Shown here piece by piece: positions 51,699-60,296 of a DNA stretch of 64,000 nt. Origin of the DNA: Candidatus Zixiibacteriota bacterium (lineage in GTDB: Bacteria; Zixibacteria; MSB-5A5; GN15; FEB-12); contig CP070674.1 in NCBI GenBank assembly GCA_020351995.1, positions 1,323,145 through 1,387,144 of the forward strand, written 5' to 3'. The notes beneath the pieces were generated by a model, which saw only the letters and a list, made by a program, of their open reading frames with translations, made no database searches and was not told the DNA's origin. Position numbers and translations under genes: made by a program. Numbering within the stretch: position 1 is the stretch's first letter; each line of letters opens with the position of its first letter.

Positions 51699-54524
51699 TT
51701 ACTCTCTTTCGGCCGAATCGTTCTCCGTCAGTGCGGCCTGAGCAGCAGCTAACCGGGCGATGGGCACACGATATGGCGAGCATGAGACATAATCCAAGCC
51801 TATCCTGTGACAGAAATGAATCGACTCGGGATTGCCTCCGTGCTCTCCGCAAATGCCAACTTTGAGGTCGGGACGGGCCTGCTTCCCCTTTTCCTTCCCC
51901 ATCTGAATCAGTTGGCCGACTCCCGTCTCGTCGATCTTTACAAATGGATCAAAGGGAAGAATACCCTCGCTGATATAGTAATTCAGAAACTTGCCGGCAT
52001 CGTCGCGGGAGAATCCCATAGCCATTTGAGTAAGGTCATTGGTTCCGAAGCTGAAGAACTGCGCCTCAGTGGCAACCTCGTCGGCGGTAAGAGCGGCCCG
52101 GGGTATCTCAATCATGGTACCCACGAGGTACTCGAGCTTCTTTATCTTTTTCCGATGAAGAACCTCGTTGGCAATCCGGTCGATGACCTCCTTCTGGTTC
52201 TTGAACTCATTGACATGACCAACGAGGGGGATCATTATCTCGGGGCGGACCTGCTTTTTATCCTTGAGAAGCTCGCAGGTAGCTTCCAGAATAGCCCGGG
52301 TTTGCATCTCGGTTATTTCGGGATACACAATCCCCAACCGGCATCCGCGGTGGCCGAGCATAGGGTTAAGTTCACTCAGTTCATCGATTCTGCGGAGAAC
52401 TTTCTTGAGACGCTCAAGGTCTTCTTCGTATTCGTCACTCTTGCGATCAAGTGTTTCGATCTTCTCTTCTATCTCGGCGCGCCGGGGGAGAAACTCGTGC
52501 AGGGGCGGGTCAAGAGTACGAATGGTGACCGGAAGACCACCCATGACATCGAATATCTTCTTGAAGTCCTTTTTCTGGAAGTTCAGGAGCCGATCGAGAG
52601 CCGCCTGGCGTTCTTCTGTCGAATCAGCGAGGATCATCTCCCGGACGATTGGGATTCGATCCTCGGCGAAGAACATATGCTCCGTGCGACACAGTCCAAT
52701 GCCCTCGGCACCAAACTTTATGGCCTTCTGCGCGTCGCGGGGCGTGTCGGCATTGGTTCTTACACCAAGCTTTCGGATACCATCAGCCCAGTCCATGAAC
52801 TCGGCGAACTCACCTGACAGTTCCGGCTCAATCGTCGGTACTTCGCCTAATATGATATCACCGTTAGAGCCGTTAATGGTAATTGTCTCTCCCTCTTTGA
52901 TCACCAGCTTGCCGACCTGGAAGCGTTTCTTGGCCGCGTTGACCCTGATGGCTTCAGCGCCTGACACGCAGCATTTACCCATTCCGCGTGCCACCACGGC
53001 CGCGTGTGATGTCATGCCCCCGCGGGCCGTAAGGATACCCACAGCCACGTTCATGCCTTCGATGTCATCGGGGTTGGTTTCCTCGCGTACTAGAATAGCC
53101 GGATGGTTGTTTCCATGCCGAACAACATCATCAGCTGTGAAATACACTTTACCGGAGGCAGCCCCGGGTGAAGCCGGTAGGCCTCGGGCAATGACTTCGA
53201 AGCTTGCCTTCGGGTCGATACTCGGGTGGAGCATCTGGTCAAGCTGCTTGGGCTCAATACGCATAATAGCTTCTTCTTTGGCGATGAGCTTCTCCTTGAC
53301 CATATCTACAGCGATCTTAATAGCTGCCTGTACCGTTCGCTTGCCGTTGCGCGTCTGCAGCATATAAAGTTCGCCTTCCTGGACAGTGAATTCAAAATCC
53401 TGAAGGTCACGGTAGTGAGTTTCCAGCCGACTCGTTATGGTCTTAAGCTGTTTGTAAACCTGGGGCATCTCATCGGCCAGCTGTTCGATCGGCTGGGGAG
53501 TCCGAAGTCCGGCCACGACATCTTCTCCCTGGGCATTAACAAGGTACTCGCCGTAGAATTCCTTATCACCGGTCGAGGGATTTCGAGTAAAGCCGACACC
53601 GGTACCCGACTTGTTACCCATGTTGCCGAAAACCATGGCCTGTATATTGACGGCCGTACCAAGATCGGAGGGGATGTTGTTCATCCGGCGATACGAGATT
53701 GCCCGCGGGGTATTCCAGCTGCGAAAGACAGCGTCTCGCGCCATGCGGAGCTGGTCAAAGGGGTCGTCGGGAAAGGCTTCGCCGGATTTCCGCCTGATAA
53801 TCTGCTTGTACTTCTTGATTATATCCTTGAGGTCATTCACCTGCAAAGAGCTGTCCTGACGAACGCGGCGCTCCGATTTCTTCTTGGTAATGACGCTCTC
53901 AAAGAGATCCTTATCGATACTTAGCACAACATTGCCAAACATCGAGATGAAGCGGCGGTAGTTGTCCAGGGCGAACCTCTGGTTACCGGTCTTTTTGCCA
54001 AGTCCCTCGACAGTCTTCTCATTAAGCCCCAGATTCAAAATGGTATCCATCATGCCGGGCATGGAGAATTTGGCCCCCGAGCGCACGGAAAACAGAAGCG
54101 GATCCTCCGAATCGCCGAATTTCTTGCCAGTGGCTTTCTCCACCACGGCAACATACTTTTCCAGTTCCTTATCAATTGCCTTCGGTACTTCAAGATTCTT
54201 CTCGTAGTAGATATTGCAGACTTCGGTAGTAATCGTGAATCCGGCCGGAACCGGGATACCAGCGTTGCACATTTCGGCCAGGTTGGCGCCTTTTCCGCCA
54301 AGCAAATCCTTCATTGAAGCGTCGCCTTCGGCCTTTCCTGGACCAAAGAAGTAGTAATATTTATGGGAAGATGATGCCCTGTGTTCGGCCGCCCTGGCGG
54401 TCTTGGCCCGACGCGCCCTTTTTATTTTCGAGGCCTTCTTGGCTGTCCTGGGCTTACTAACAGTTTTCTTCCTGCCCCTTCCGGCACCGGACTTCTTGCC
54501 AGAAACCTTTTTCTTAGCAGACAT
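51699..54524 (-). CDS. ppdK: Pyruvate, phosphate dikinase with basic N-terminal tail
   Basis: A 941-aa enzyme interconverting pyruvate+ATP+Pi and PEP+AMP+PPi. After a nonstandard tail it begins YYYFFGPGKAEGDASMKDLLGGKGANLAEM. The phospho-histidine motif GGMTSHAAVVARGMGKCC and the C-terminal PEP-binding end VSCSPYRVPIARLAAAQAAL are intact. The first ~50 residues are Lys/Arg/Ala/Ser-rich (SAKKKVSGKKSGAGRGRKK onward) like histone H1, absent from usual PPDK. AAGGGAG 9 nt before ATG 54524 supports that start. No PEP carboxylase gene is near. Confidence 0.95.
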   Translation of the reverse strand: MSAKKKVSGKKSGAGRGRKKTVSKPRTAKKASKIKRARRAKTARAAEHRASSSHKYYYFFGPGKAEGDASMKDLLGGKGANLAEMCNAGIPVPAGFTITTEVCNIYYEKNLEVPKAIDKELEKYVAVVEKATGKKFGDSEDPLLFSVRSGAKFSMPGMMDTILNLGLNEKTVEGLGKKTGNQRFALDNYRRFISMFGNVVLSIDKDLFESVITKKKSERRVRQDSSLQVNDLKDIIKKYKQIIRRKSGEAFPDDPFDQLRMARDAVFRSWNTPRAISYRRMNNIPSDLGTAVNIQAMVFGNMGNKSGTGVGFTRNPSTGDKEFYGEYLVNAQGEDVVAGLRTPQPIEQLADEMPQVYKQLKTITSRLETHYRDLQDFEFTVQEGELYMLQTRNGKRTVQAAIKIAVDMVKEKLIAKEEAIMRIEPKQLDQMLHPSIDPKASFEVIARGLPASPGAASGKVYFTADDVVRHGNNHPAILVREETNPDDIEGMNVAVGILTARGGMTSHAAVVARGMGKCCVSGAEAIRVNAAKKRFQVGKLVIKEGETITINGSNGDIILGEVPTIEPELSGEFAEFMDWADGIRKLGVRTNADTPRDAQKAIKFGAEGIGLCRTEHMFFAEDRIPIVREMILADSTEERQAALDRLLNFQKKDFKKIFDVMGGLPVTIRTLDPPLHEFLPRRAEIEEKIETLDRKSDEYEEDLERLKKVLRRIDELSELNPMLGHRGCRLGIVYPEITEMQTRAILEATCELLKDKKQVRPEIMIPLVGHVNEFKNQKEVIDRIANEVLHRKKIKKLEYLVGTMIEIPRAALTADEVATEAQFFSFGTNDLTQMAMGFSRDDAGKFLNYYISEGILPFDPFVKIDETGVGQLIQMGKEKGKQARPDLKVGICGEHGGNPESIHFCHRIGLDYVSCSPYRVPIARLAAAQAALTENDSAERE

Positions 54525-54592
54525 TCAGGTCTCCCTTATCTTACTGGTCAAAACTTTGGCGGAATGTATCAAAAAAGGACCCATGACGCAAT

Positions 54593-54631
54593 AAAAAAGG
54601 CGATTGAGTTAGTTCGTTTTTCTCAACCGCC
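54593..54631 (-). terminator. Rho-independent terminator of the basic-protein gene
   Basis: On the minus strand GGCGGTTGAG pairs with CTCAATCGCC (one G-U pair) around a 13-nt loop, followed by TTTTTT. It ends the 116-aa gene and lies before the PPDK ribosome site. Confidence 0.85.
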
Positions 54632-54652
54632 CTAAGCTTGCTCAGGGAAAAC

Positions 54653-55003
54653 CTACATCGTAAAGAACCTTTCCCCCCTGATGATCTTTTCCAGGATCCT
54701 TATTGTCTTCTCTACCGGCGAATGCATAATATCAGTCGTGTTGTAAGTCGAGCGGACGACCTCCCTGGGGGCCACAAAACTTGCTCTACCTCTTCCCCCC
54801 CGAGCCTTCTTCTTGTGAGTCAAATTATACTGCCGCTGGTACTCTTTGGCTTTCTCCTTATGCATTTGATAGTAGCGTCGTTGATACTCCCGGCGCGCCT
54901 CAGCGGTCGAGAGCTTGCCCGTCCTTTTCGTTTTTCTTCCTTCGGTTTGAGCTTGAGTGGTAGTGTCGGTTTTGGCTGGAGTACCTCTCCTGGTCCGAGC
55001 CAT
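54653..55003 (-). CDS. Small basic protein with tandem 15-residue repeat
   Basis: A 116-aa Arg/Lys-rich protein without cysteine. After a Thr-rich start there are two adjacent 15-residue repeats, REYQRRYYQMHKEKA and KEYQRQYNLTHKKKA, then an RGGRGRA patch and a mixed C-terminus. The YQRxY...HKxKA pattern occurs in many phage and bacterial DNA-associated proteins; I infer nucleic-acid binding. It has a consensus promoter, GAGGT ribosome site and strong terminator, so it is a separate gene. The ORF on the other strand across this region is not credible. Confidence 0.75.
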   Translation of the reverse strand: MARTRRGTPAKTDTTTQAQTEGRKTKRTGKLSTAEARREYQRRYYQMHKEKAKEYQRQYNLTHKKKARGGRGRASFVAPREVVRSTYNTTDIMHSPVEKTIRILEKIIRGERFFTM

Positions 55004-55086
55004 TTAACTACCTCACTTTCCCTGTGTAGAAGTGACTACCCTATTCTGTTTTTGCCTAACCCTGCTCTGGTTCCACCACCAAACTC

Positions 55087-55116
55087 ATTGTATACTTTCG
55101 CAAGATGGGTTGTCAA
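55087..55116 (-). promoter_or_regulatory. Sigma70-type promoter for the small basic protein
   Basis: Minus strand: perfect TTGACA (55111-55116), 18-nt spacer, TACAAT (55087-55092, 5 of 6). The mRNA leader would be about 75 nt. Confidence 0.65.
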
Positions 55117-55368
55117 GGAAAATTTTTCACTTTTTTAAAAATATTTCTCCTAAGTAATGGGTTATTAAAGAGTTAATTTTGCGTTAAATTAGCGATTGTA
55201 TATTCCTTTAGTAATTAGCAACTTATAAGGGCAAAACCTGTAACATATAAGCCATTGCGCATCAGATACTACCTGCCACTGCTCTCCGGAAATGACATAC
55301 ATCAAGCGACACACACAAACCTTATACGCAGCAGTGCTGTCAAAGTTTTAACTAAAGCGCACAAATGG
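55117..55368. other. AT-rich intergenic region, no gene seen
   Basis: About 250 nt between the small-gene promoter and the terminator of the membrane cassettes. The first half is very AT-rich (runs of TTTTTT, AAAATATTT). No coding frame, RNA gene or repeat was recognised. Confidence 0.6.
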
Positions 55369-55399
55369 AAAAGTCCCGCCACCAAGGTGGCGACGGGAC
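55369..55399 (-). terminator. Terminator after the tandem membrane cassettes
   Basis: On the minus strand GTCCC + GCCACC pair with GGTGGC + GGGAC (a 3-nt bulge on the 5' arm), followed by TTTTCC, 28 nt after the last cassette gene. It closes a transcript that would include all cassette genes in the window. Confidence 0.75.
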
Positions 55400-55426
55400 C
55401 AATCCTTAATCGCTATTAGTACGTTG

Positions 55427-56248
55427 TCAGCTCGATTTAGCCTTTCCCCTGACGTGAATGATGATCTCTCGTGTCGCGTAACCAACCACCAGGAGTACCA
55501 TTAACCAGAAGAATAATTGGAACCAGGCGGTGTAGTTTTCATTGGGAGTGGTGCCGGATGCGTTGAAGGCCTCCGCACCCCATCCTCCCAGAAACTGCAT
55601 GCGATTGATAAAAAGCGAAATTCGAGCCATGACCGTAAATCCAAACGAGGCACCGAACCCAATCATCAGTGTCCATATGCCAAGTTTGGCGGTCGCTCCA
55701 AAAACTCCCGTGTGGGCCTTCGAGAAAAAGAAATAGATCAGAGCGGCGACGACACCTATCACAATCAGCAACTGCGAAAGACCAGAGGCGGTATCAAGGA
55801 AGAAGAATCGACCTTGACCCAGGAAGTTGGCCCAGTCGAGATCGGCCATGGTATCATACAACTGTTTGTTGACACGGTTGGACATCTCCAGCGGAACCGC
55901 TATACCGGCCGAGATACCGATATACAGCGCCATCGGCCAGCGCGAGATCCACTGGTAGTTCTTGGAGAATCGCGTCCACATCAGCACCCCGAGCAGAGCC
56001 GGTATGAGATACCATGGTTTCGAGGAATTCAGCCACAGCGTCCACCAGTCACCGTCATCGAGTCGCTGGAACCAGAGTTTGGGTACCAGTCCATTATGCC
56101 ATAGCAGAATGGCAAAGTATCCGGCGGCCACGCCGGTTACGATGTGCTCGGCAATCTTGTAAAATGGATTGTCCTTATATAGGAACGAGTATGTTGCCAG
56201 AGTCAAGAAGGCAGCAAATGTCGTCCATAGGAAAGTCGAAAAATCCAT
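55427..56248 (-). CDS. Cassette 1, protein A: polytopic membrane protein
   Basis: A 273-aa protein with about seven hydrophobic segments and the last gene of cassette 1. Shared with A2 and A3 are the N-terminal AAFLTL...SFLYKDNPFYKIAEH, the central ISRWPMALYIGISAG and the C-terminal YFFFSKAHTGVFG followed by GFGASFGFTVMARISL. It has a 40-residue C-terminal extension with an extra helix (LFFWLMVLLVVGYATREII) that A2 and A3 lack. The start is ATG 56248, 2 nt after gene B. No known family was recognised and the function is unknown. Confidence 0.85.
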   Translation of the reverse strand: MDFSTFLWTTFAAFLTLATYSFLYKDNPFYKIAEHIVTGVAAGYFAILLWHNGLVPKLWFQRLDDGDWWTLWLNSSKPWYLIPALLGVLMWTRFSKNYQWISRWPMALYIGISAGIAVPLEMSNRVNKQLYDTMADLDWANFLGQGRFFFLDTASGLSQLLIVIGVVAALIYFFFSKAHTGVFGATAKLGIWTLMIGFGASFGFTVMARISLFINRMQFLGGWGAEAFNASGTTPNENYTAWFQLFFWLMVLLVVGYATREIIIHVRGKAKSS

Positions 56249-56250
56249 GC

Positions 56251-57129
56251 TTACCTCCTCTCCTCTCTTCTGGCTCTATACCGGCTGACAAAATAGCCGA
56301 CATTACCGAGAATGATGAATAAGATGATTACCATATGGGCTGACCACTGCACACGCATACCGTCCTTTGCCAGCCCGGGGTTATCAGCCAATTGTTCATA
56401 TTGAGCCGCGCCCAGCATGCCACCCATAATGCCAAATATCTGACCCGATCCATAAAACGGGTAGTACTGGGCGGTGCTGACGCCCGTTACTCCAATGGCC
56501 AGGGGGAAGCCGTAGCGTCCCTGACCATAGGAAATCCAGTAGTCAGTCGAATTGGTGCCTGAAATATCAATGACGCAGGCGACATCATCGTAATTCTGGA
56601 TATTCCTCATCATCGGTAGCGAATCGAGTGGCGTACCGTAGTAGTCCAGGGGGAACGGCAGGCGGAAGTTCTGGCCCATGCTCAAGATGATTATGGCGGG
56701 GTAAGGTTTGTATCCGAGAAAACAGTAGTCAACACCGTTGACTATTTCCCGCGGCGGGTACACGACGCCGTTATATTCCTTTTCCACTTTCAGCGAATCG
56801 GAGATATCGCGAATAGCCTGATCGGCCATGCCGGGACTGTTCTGTGACAGCGCTGAAAAGATCAGCTTAATTTCCTTTCGCCAGCACTGTTCGACAATGG
56901 CGTAGGTCATCGGGTGAAGCTCCGCCAGAGAACCTGGGTCATAATCAATAGGGATCATAACCACTGAGCCGGCCGGCAGGGTATCAACGAAGTCGAATAT
57001 GGCCTCGACCTCGGGCTCAACCAGAACCGGAATCTCGAAGTCAAAAGCGTAAGTTAGCACGCAGACAACAATCAGGAAAAGGAACACCCAGCGCCGGTCA
57101 AGCCTCATCAGTTTTTCAAATATATCCAT
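56251..57129 (-). CDS. Cassette 1, protein B: membrane-anchored alpha/beta protein
   Basis: A 292-aa protein with an N-terminal helix (WVFLFLIVVCVLTYAF), a ~220-residue soluble alpha/beta domain and a C-terminal helix (VIILFIILGNVGYFVSRYRA). Conserved with B2 are GSVVMIPIDYDPGSLAELHPM, DYCFLGYKPYPA and QIFGIMGGMLGAAQYE. The soluble part would lie outside the cytoplasm if the terminal helix is followed by the Arg-rich cytoplasmic tail. It lies 11 nt after C1 and 2 nt before A1. Family unknown to me. Confidence 0.85.
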   Translation of the reverse strand: MDIFEKLMRLDRRWVFLFLIVVCVLTYAFDFEIPVLVEPEVEAIFDFVDTLPAGSVVMIPIDYDPGSLAELHPMTYAIVEQCWRKEIKLIFSALSQNSPGMADQAIRDISDSLKVEKEYNGVVYPPREIVNGVDYCFLGYKPYPAIIILSMGQNFRLPFPLDYYGTPLDSLPMMRNIQNYDDVACVIDISGTNSTDYWISYGQGRYGFPLAIGVTGVSTAQYYPFYGSGQIFGIMGGMLGAAQYEQLADNPGLAKDGMRVQWSAHMVIILFIILGNVGYFVSRYRARREERR

Positions 57130-57140
57130 AGTAGTGACCC

Positions 57141-57965
57141 TTATCCTTTCCCCATGTATCCGCGTTCGATACCCAGAATTACCTTCAGGGCGGTCGCGAC
57201 AATACCCAGACCAACTCCTATGATGATTGCCCTCTGGGCGGCCAGATTAGGAACATTCATAAGCCAGTTGGAGGTCTTCGACATGAAGGGTGCGATGTAT
57301 GGCGTGAGAGGACCGTAGAAGGGGTGGAATCTGAGCATAACGATCAACGCCGCCAGAAGCAACAGGGTCGCCATGACATTGCGGGCCCTGAACGCGCGGT
57401 AGGCTGCCGAGGCAATGAAGAAGGCCAGCAGCGAGAACATGGTGGCGAAGATTGGAATCAGAATGTGATCGAAAAAGGCCCGGAACATGGTGCTCTGAAG
57501 ACCTTGAGCTGTCTCGAAGTGAAAGCCCCAGGTATTGTCAAAAACTATAATCACAACGCAGGCTACCAGGAACACTCCGGCCAGGCCCAGAAACAATCCT
57601 CTGCCGCCTTTGTTTACAGAGGCCTGAATCATCAGGACCAGGACCAGATTAGCTGACACCAGGAACGGAAAAAACCATCCCCAGGCTTCACCGTTCTGAG
57701 TTGTAAAACCGAAAAACATCATGGTGAATAAGCCGCAGAGCGTAAGATAGTTGTAGCCCCAGGCAGGCTTGCGTGTCTTTATCTTCTCGACCGATACTCG
57801 ATACAGGGACCACAGTCCCAGTGCCATGGCGAAGATGCCAATGATTATGGTCCAGTCGAGAAGAAACTCGTAGACCCATTCGGAAGATTCATGAGGGACA
57901 AAATATTGGAAGATCATGAACAATCCGAACATTCCCACGAGAATAACAGGAATTTGTCTTTTCAT
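57141..57965 (-). CDS. Cassette 1, protein C: polytopic membrane protein
   Basis: A 274-aa protein with about seven hydrophobic segments. Conserved with C2 are LLAFFIASAAYRAFRARN-x3-TLLLLAAL and the C-terminal NLAAQRAIIIGVGLGIV...ILGIERGYMG. It is 48 residues longer than C2, mostly from extra helices in the middle (FLVSANLVLVLMIQA and GLAGVFLVACVVIIVF). The arginines of the YRAFRARN loop should be cytoplasmic. It lies 13 nt after D1. Unknown function. Confidence 0.85.
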   Translation of the reverse strand: MKRQIPVILVGMFGLFMIFQYFVPHESSEWVYEFLLDWTIIIGIFAMALGLWSLYRVSVEKIKTRKPAWGYNYLTLCGLFTMMFFGFTTQNGEAWGWFFPFLVSANLVLVLMIQASVNKGGRGLFLGLAGVFLVACVVIIVFDNTWGFHFETAQGLQSTMFRAFFDHILIPIFATMFSLLAFFIASAAYRAFRARNVMATLLLLAALIVMLRFHPFYGPLTPYIAPFMSKTSNWLMNVPNLAAQRAIIIGVGLGIVATALKVILGIERGYMGKG

Positions 57966-57978
57966 GCTACATGTCCTC

Positions 57979-59448
57979 CTAATCCACTACGCGGAAAAAA
58001 TCTACGATGTTATTAGCCCAGGCCCAGTCGTTGCCAACACCGAGGTTGGCAAGGATCAATCCCGCCAGGACCAGTATGATGACGGCCGCCTTGGCCCAAT
58101 CCTGAGCCTTAAGTGACCCCAGTAGAATCGGCTCACGTCCCAGATATGCCGAGGCCGCGTAAAGTTCCTCACCTATCAGAGTATAGTCACAGGCAACTAT
58201 GAAGAAAGGAATCTGGGCAATCTCGTCGGTCCCGGCTATTTGAATGGAGCCGGCCACGGCGCCCGTCTCGGCCAGCAGCAGCGATTCCGCAAAGAATTTG
58301 CCCATGTACACGTTGGTGGCGGGCAGCTCTCGTAGCATCAGGCCGTTTACAGCTGCGACGTAAGCGAACTGGAGACTGGTCACGAAAAAGACTATATCTT
58401 CTTTGTAATCATCGGGCCGACCAGCGTCATAGTAGGCGGTTTTCACGACCTCCTGTGCCACCGCCATCACGACCGACTCGTAAGCGGGAACCATCAGCTT
58501 GGTCTGGTACTCGGCAACCCGCTTGGCGACGCGACCCAGAATAGTGAATGAAGCAATGGTAGCTATCTGATCCGCTGTTCCCAAGCCCATCACGTATAGT
58601 ATGGGGCGTCCCATCTCCGTAGCCCGGCCGATAGCGTCGTCAACTGCTTCTATACCGGCCAGGGGACGAACATACAGATCGGCTCCGCGGCGCGCGTGGC
58701 TGACGAAGAAAATCGTCAGGAAACCAAAGATCATAACAAAAACGAAGACCGCCAGTCGCCCCAGATTGAACCACTGGCCGTAGCTTTGCACCGGACCGAA
58801 GATCTCCGAAGGTGTGCGGATATCGGGGTCGGCCGTAACCGCGTTCACCCGATAGTAAAAATCGCTGTAGTCGGGGAGGTAATCAGGCGAGTCCTTTTCC
58901 TTGGTACCTACGTCCTCGGCGGTGACCGACCCGGACGGCGCAACGGCCACCTGTTGCCAACTGCCGTTCTCCGGGTAAGCGGCATGGGCCGCGGGCAGGT
59001 CACGGATGGCCTGGCCTATTGTCCGCTCCAGCGTTTCTTTCTTCTGCTCAAGCTGGGCCATATCCAGTTTCGCAAAAACACTGTGGATGGAGTCAGTCCT
59101 GCTACCCGGCTCAGGTTCACTCCAGCTGCTGCTCGTCCGTAGTTTCAGGTAATCGAGGGTATCGCGAAAAGACGGGATAGCCGTCATGAGATCGGGTACC
59201 CACCTGAAGACCTCGTACATCGCCACCGACTGCTTCCCTGCTCCGTCATCCACAGAAATTTCCCACTCCAGCGTAATGGCATGGCCGTGGTCGTTCTCGG
59301 TATCAAAGGCAACCAGATTGGTCACCGGCGCCGGTAACAAGGTGGAATCGAAAAGCAGGGTATCTTCCGGTGGGGAAGTACCTTCTTGAGCGGAAGCGAC
59401 ACTGAAGCAGGACAGCAGCAAGCACAATACGAGAAGTTTAAGCTTCAT
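57979..59448 (-). CDS. Cassette 1, protein D: FN3-like plus DUF6754-like protein
   Basis: A 489-aa protein. A signal peptide (MKLKLLVLCLLLSCFSVASA) precedes an FN3-like region to about 230 (PAPVTNLVAFDTENDHGHA ... YYRVNAVTADPD), then a helix (LAVFVFVMIFGFLTIFFV). A conserved cytoplasmic domain of ~200 residues follows and a C-terminal helix ends it. Motifs shared with D2: GIEAVDDAIGRATEMGRPIL, LLAETGAVAGSIQIAGT, QIPFFIVACDYTLIGEELYA, GSLKAQD. I believe this is Pfam DUF6754, from memory. It has more inserted residues before the helix than D2. Confidence 0.85.
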   Translation of the reverse strand: MKLKLLVLCLLLSCFSVASAQEGTSPPEDTLLFDSTLLPAPVTNLVAFDTENDHGHAITLEWEISVDDGAGKQSVAMYEVFRWVPDLMTAIPSFRDTLDYLKLRTSSSWSEPEPGSRTDSIHSVFAKLDMAQLEQKKETLERTIGQAIRDLPAAHAAYPENGSWQQVAVAPSGSVTAEDVGTKEKDSPDYLPDYSDFYYRVNAVTADPDIRTPSEIFGPVQSYGQWFNLGRLAVFVFVMIFGFLTIFFVSHARRGADLYVRPLAGIEAVDDAIGRATEMGRPILYVMGLGTADQIATIASFTILGRVAKRVAEYQTKLMVPAYESVVMAVAQEVVKTAYYDAGRPDDYKEDIVFFVTSLQFAYVAAVNGLMLRELPATNVYMGKFFAESLLLAETGAVAGSIQIAGTDEIAQIPFFIVACDYTLIGEELYAASAYLGREPILLGSLKAQDWAKAAVIILVLAGLILANLGVGNDWAWANNIVDFFRVVD

Positions 59449-59483
59449 GGGATGCTCCCTGATATTAAGGGATATTCTTAAGT

Positions 59484-60296
59484 TTATATTAATTCCAACC
59501 AGTCTCTAAAGAGGAATGTGATTCGCCCGACCAGCAACGATATACGACCCATGACAGTGTAACCGAAGGAAGCCCCGAAGGTTATCATAAGTATCCAGAT
59601 GCCGACTCGAGAACCGGCGCCGAATACCCCTTTGTGCTCCCTGGAGAAGTAGAAATATATCAGGCCGCAGAACACACCAAGGAAGATTACCCAGTTGCTC
59701 ACCATCATTACCAGTTGACCGGTCGCCGACAGGTCGAGATTCGAGAAGAAGGCACCGATTCCCTCCCAATCTCTACCTAATAGCGGTACGAAAGTAGAAG
59801 ATATCTGCTTGATGAAATCAGAGCGTAAATAACGAATGAAGTTCAGTCCGGCCGTCGTACCTACGATAAATGCCAGGGGCCAGCGGGAGATCCAGCCAAT
59901 CTTGCGCGACAGGCGCAAGAGCAGCAGGATACCAAGAATAACCGGTGTGTAAAAGAAGAAGTTGAGACCTTCGGCCCGCTGAGGCACCTCGAAGAAATCG
60001 GCCAGGCTGGTGGAAAGCCTGGGAACGAGGTTCTGCACGATAGTGGTCCAGAATCCCATACACATCCAGAAGGCCGCCGAGACTCCGACAAACAGGTGCT
60101 CGGCAAATTTGTAGTAAGGGTTATCCTGATAAAGGAAAGACATCACCGCCAGAGTGAGAAAAGCCGCGAAGGTAACCAGGAAACCGCGGATGATATAATG
60201 GTCGTGTTCTCCCTGAAAGGCACCGGCTTTAAGTATCCAGCTGGCCAGGAACAGGACGATCACCGCCGCCATAACTATGATGGTAACTTTCCTCAC
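59484..60296 (-). CDS. Cassette 2, protein A
   Basis: A 270-aa paralogue of A1 and A3. It adds an N-terminal helix (VTIIVMAAVIVLFLASWIL) before the family start AAFLTLAVMSFLYQDNPYYK. The ISRWPLAFIVGTTAGLNFIR and YFSREHKGVFGAGSRVGIW motifs are intact and MITFGASFGYTVMGRISLLVG follows. The start is GTG 60296, overlapping the B2 stop by GTGA. It is 35 nt before D1, the only spacing between the two cassettes. Confidence 0.85.
   Translation of the reverse strand: MRKVTIIVMAAVIVLFLASWILKAGAFQGEHDHYIIRGFLVTFAAFLTLAVMSFLYQDNPYYKFAEHLFVGVSAAFWMCMGFWTTIVQNLVPRLSTSLADFFEVPQRAEGLNFFFYTPVILGILLLLRLSRKIGWISRWPLAFIVGTTAGLNFIRYLRSDFIKQISSTFVPLLGRDWEGIGAFFSNLDLSATGQLVMMVSNWVIFLGVFCGLIYFYFSREHKGVFGAGSRVGIWILMITFGASFGYTVMGRISLLVGRITFLFRDWLELI

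Noticed and set aside
52264-53367. Long 367-aa frame on the plus strand inside ppdK
   Set aside because: Antisense to a well-conserved gene, low-complexity Ser/Arg-rich translation, no ribosome site; a shadow of high-GC coding.
54638-55138. 166-aa plus-strand frame over the small basic gene
   Set aside because: The minus-strand gene has promoter, ribosome site, repeat and terminator; the plus frame has none.
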